A stretch of 64,000 nt of DNA from Gordionus sp. m RMFG-2023 (taxonomy: Eukaryota; Nematomorpha; Gordioida; Chordodea; Parachordodidae), in contig NC_088777.1 in NCBI RefSeq assembly GCF_954871325.1, positions 42,447,366 to 42,511,365 on the forward strand, in the 5' to 3' direction. Shown one piece after another: positions 35,489 through 64,000 of this stretch; position 1 is the first letter of the stretch, and every line of letters begins with the position of its first letter. The notes under the pieces were generated by a model. The model was not told the origin of the DNA. It did no database searches and saw only the letters and a list, made by a program, of their open reading frames with translations. The translations under genes were made by a program, and so were the position numbers.

Positions 35489-36509
35489 ATGTGGGAAACA
35501 ATTCCTATACATGATAGATATAATTCTAACTATCAAGTATTCTAAAATTTAAAAAAATGTTCTTCTACATTATTTATAGGATGATCCCCCAAATCTTTTG
35601 CTCAATCACCAATCTAAATATCAACCTTCTGATATAGATGCCATTGAAAGTCTTTTGTTGATTAGCCAATATGGTTCATCTTCTATCAAGCAAAAGACCT
35701 TATGGACTAAAAGTTGGGAGCTAAATTCAAATGGATCTAGTCAAAGTGAGAAAACTTTTTCAGATGATGAAAGTGAAAAAGTAATATAGGTTATATAACA
35801 TATTTGTAAATAATTTTATAAGGTTTATGAGACTTTATCTGATAAATGTATTAATAACACATCTGAATGTATTGCAATAGCATCTGATAATGACACTCAA
35901 CCTTTTATAATACCACCACAAGCCCTTGACACATCTTATATCTCTCATCAACCAAACCATACATACATAGCTCCTAAGCAAACAGAAAATGCATATATCA
36001 CTTTATTACCTGTTCATATAAATTCAACAGCAAATATAGAACAAAACAATACATCATACCTTTTATTATTGCTTGAAAATCATCCAAATAATCCTCCCTT
36101 TAAAATTTTAAATTCAAAACCTCAAATAGTTAATTCAGAAATATACAGCACTAGACATCAATTAATTCTTAATAGACCAAAAAATTTTACCTGTAATTTT
36201 ACAAGTTGCCACAAATCATACTTTAAAAGTTCTCATTTAAAGGCTCATATGCGGATACATACAGGTAAATAGACAAATTTTTTAAAATGATTTTTTACAG
36301 CAAATATTATAGGTGAAAAACCATTTGTATGCTCCTGGGATGAATGCAATAGAATGTTTGCAAGGTCAGATGAACTCTCAAGGCACAAACGTACCCACAC
36401 TGGTGAAAAAAAATTTATCTGCCCTTTATGCCAAAGAAAATTTATGCGTAGTGATCACTTATCAAAGCACATTAAAAGACATGCCAAAAAGAAACAAAAA
36501 TTATGTTAA
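35489..36509 (+). CDS. KLF10: KLF10/11 (TIEG/cabut)-type zinc-finger transcription factor
   Basis: Exons 35489-35536, 35580-35780, 35823-36264 and 36313-36509 join in phase to 295 residues. Three C2H2 fingers of the Sp/KLF type end the protein: 207-229, 237-259 and 267-287, with linkers TGEKPF and TGEKKF. Finger 1 has [10 protein letters not shown], finger 2 [10 protein letters not shown], finger 3 [10 protein letters not shown]; these are the GC-box contact helices and match KLF10/11 best. Residues 34-48 ([15 protein letters not shown]) resemble the Sin3-interacting motif of KLF10/11, which points to a repressor. The middle is Asn/Thr/Pro-rich and disordered. The first exon (16 codons) is inferred from an ATG, a GT donor and matching phase. 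Introns are only 43, 42 and 48 bp, unlike any other gene here. Confidence 0.85.
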
Positions 36510-36646
36510 TAGGCAATAATTTTATAAAAATGCAAGAAAAAAATTTATTTATATACTTCCTATTATTATATAGTATTTTTATTTTACTGTAATTAGATGT
36601 TTAAAAAATGTATTTATTATATCATTCTGTGGAATTAGAATTACTG

Positions 36647-36652
36647 AATAAA
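36647..36652 (+). terminator. Poly(A) signal of the KLF10/11-type gene
   Basis: An AATAAA lies about 140 bp after the stop codon, before the start of the minus-strand myosin 3' end. Confidence 0.5.
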
Positions 36653-37192
36653 ATTCACAAAAATTGTCTTTATTGGTTATGAAAATTTTATAAATACATT
36701 AATAAAAACAAATGTTTCTGGAAATAAAAATCAAGGATATATAAATTTACAAGAGGTTAGAAAATTGATATAATTTTTGTATAAAATGATGAGCATATAT
36801 ATATTTTCTTTAATATTTTAAAATACAAGTTGAATTCAGAATCACATTTAGATATAATAAAAAAAATGTTCATTACTAATGAAATTATCAAAAAGTATGT
36901 TATAAAAAAAAAGAAGAAATACTTAATTTAAATCACAAAGTTGAGCTAAGCTTAAATATGGGTCCTGGGTGCATGGTCCTAATTTGAAAAATAAATTTAA
37001 AGTTTAATAACTTGATTTGATTCACAAAAATTAATTTTGGGTACATAAGATTTTTAACAATTATTTGTTATCAGTGAGCAGTGAGAAAAATATATAAAGA
37101 TAGGTATAAATTTATAAAATAAATTGGCTCTTTTCACATGTATTGGAGGAAAAAAACACCTTTATAAACATCAAAAGGTCACATGAAATAAT
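36653..37192. other. Intergenic between convergent KLF and myosin genes
   Basis: About 540 bp of A/T-rich sequence separating two genes that face each other. No feature was recognised apart from the poly(A) signals at both borders. Confidence 0.5.
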
Positions 37193-37198
37193 TTTATT
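37193..37198 (-). terminator. Distal poly(A) signal of the myosin gene
   Basis: TTTATT on the plus strand (AATAAA on the minus strand) lies immediately after the TGA of the last myosin exon. Being that close to the stop it may be fortuitous. Confidence 0.3.
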
Positions 37199-37199
37199 T

Positions 37200-62661
<25,462 letters not shown>

Positions 62662-64000
62662 CTGTATAAATAATGACATAAAAATATATATAATTTTGGT
62701 ATAAAATGTAACTAATATCTGTAATTTGATGGTAAAACTTAGATCATCTAAGTATTTAAGACCACGCTCTGTCTTTTTAGTATCATATAAAATATAACCC
62801 AAATGACCTATCAGCCTTAAAGGCAGTCCCAGCATCCTTTTCCAACGAATTAATAAATTGCAGGCAATATTTTTATCATTAGCTGATTCAAAAAATTGAA
62901 ATGTGAATCAAGATTTGAAGCTACTCTTATATCTAAAAGAGTAAACGGCTGTGGAGAAAAAGCTAGTTTAGGAGAGCTACTTATAAGTTTATATGCTTCC
63001 TTTATGCTATTTATATACATTTTTTTAAATAATAATGATGCATTTTAAGTTGCAATTGGGCACAAGACTGACAGTAACCTAAAGTTTGGAATCAATTCTA
63101 AAACTCTCAAACGGTGTTGTAAAACTTTTGCCTATTCGACATGATCCAGATATTGGCAACCTTTTTCCAAAATTATCATTTCGGTTGAATACCATGGGTA
63201 GGTTTATCTGCTCCAAATAATCCTACCTTTCTTCCTTATTTTTACGCCCAATAATCAACATAATAAGCATAGCCCTTGCTTTCTTGCAAGCTTTAGGGAA
63301 AAAATAAGCAGCCTTTAAAATTAAGAATGGAAACTGTCCGGGGTTCAAATGTTTTTCTTCTCCCAGACTATTATATATTTTAAAAATAACGCAATACCAT
63401 GTGACGAATGATGTAAAGCCATTAAATAAATTAGAATAGTAATTTCTCAGCAATTATTTTAAAAAAATTGCCTCGTAAATATCTTCTTCATTTAACCCCC
63501 CTCCCCCCATAAAACAAAAACTAATAAATCAAAGATTATAAACTATTTTTATCATTTTTTTAAATATATATATTATCAATATTAAATCTACTAATATACC
63601 ACAAAATCTATAATCATACGCAACTTCTTAACTTGAATAATTTTAATGCTTGTGTACTTATTATATTAGACATACACATAGTATGTAATGGTGTTTTATT
63701 AATAGTACATTATTTGGCTATGCTTTTTCATAAATCACCCTTCGATAATCGATAAATAATTAATGCCAGCTGTAAATATATTTTTATGAAACAAGATCTA
63801 TCTATATAAAAGGGCTAAAAAAATTAAAATTTTTGTATGTATTTGTAAAAATAAATTTTTTTTTATTATTCTTGAAAATAATTGGAAGTTTTCAATAAAA
63901 AAAAAGTATAGTGTAGTACAGCCAGTGACTTCTATTCAAGGTGGGGATTTATAATGCAAGATAGCCATTGAAATTTAAGGGAGGTAGTATATGACTGCTA
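62662..64000. other. Region upstream of the first visible myosin exon; degraded coding-like patches
   Basis: The expected earlier motor exons (the segment ending ITDxAYRxML) were not found here on the minus strand. Instead, minus-strand patches read like decayed protein: about 62695-62860 (KRMLGLPLRLIGHLGYILYD) and 62900-63020 (SPKLAFSPQPFTLLDIRVAS), in different frames and broken by stops. A third patch, around 63090-63210, contains RLPISGSCRIGKSF. They may be remnants of one old mobile element, but the type is not recognised. The rest is A/T-rich. Confidence 0.35.

Noticed and set aside
35489-36509. KLF gene as foreign or contaminant sequence
   Set aside because: Small introns alone are not proof; flanking sequence is continuous with the same A/T-rich repeat landscape. 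Kept as a finding on intron size only.

Overview
The window is AT-rich (roughly three quarters A+T by eye) animal nuclear DNA. The genes carry spliceosomal introns with GT/AG ends and belong to metazoan families: a kinesin-5, protein O-mannose kinase, a KLF10/11-type zinc-finger factor, a non-muscle myosin II heavy chain and two single-IGFBP-domain proteins. The phylum cannot be assigned from these sequences. Exon chains were built by translating by eye and requiring that splice phases match across every junction. No experimental data were available.

Layout. (1) 79-7813, plus strand: the 3' eight exons of a kinesin-5 (KIF11/Eg5/bimC) gene, ending with the bimC box and a short polar tail. (2) 7814-20115: repeat-rich intergenic DNA. 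It holds an 0.8 kb element with long terminal inverted repeats, an open frame with CCHC zinc knuckles followed by a UGA and an in-frame Asn/Phe repeat frame, and a retroelement-like fragment. (3) 20116-21107, plus: a secreted-type 12-cysteine IGFBP-N domain protein (copy A). (4) 24810-30204, plus: a complete five-exon POMK gene. (5) 30392-30993, minus: copy B of the IGFBP-N protein, inverted relative to copy A and tail-to-tail with POMK. (6) 35489-36509, plus: a four-exon KLF10/11-type gene with very small introns (42-48 bp). (7) 37200-62661, minus: 36 exons of a non-muscle myosin II heavy chain (zipper/MYH9/10 type). They run from just before the P-loop to the stop codon, so only the first part of the motor lies outside the window or was not found.

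How the genes work together. Kinesin-5 (spindle pole separation) and non-muscle myosin II (cortical contractility, cytokinesis) are both cell-division motors, but nothing in the layout suggests co-regulation. POMK acts in the secretory pathway on alpha-dystroglycan O-mannosyl glycans. The two IGFBP-like genes flank it by duplication, not by evident function.

The non-genic DNA is dominated by short non-autonomous elements with inverted ends. At least five families are visible, several in more than one copy, and many sit inside introns of the genes above. The most informative observations are: two alternative 3' ends of the myosin gene, each with its own poly(A) signal; the UGA-interrupted zinc-knuckle/peptide-repeat frame; the inverted IGFBP-N duplication around POMK; and the anomalous intron sizes of the KLF gene.
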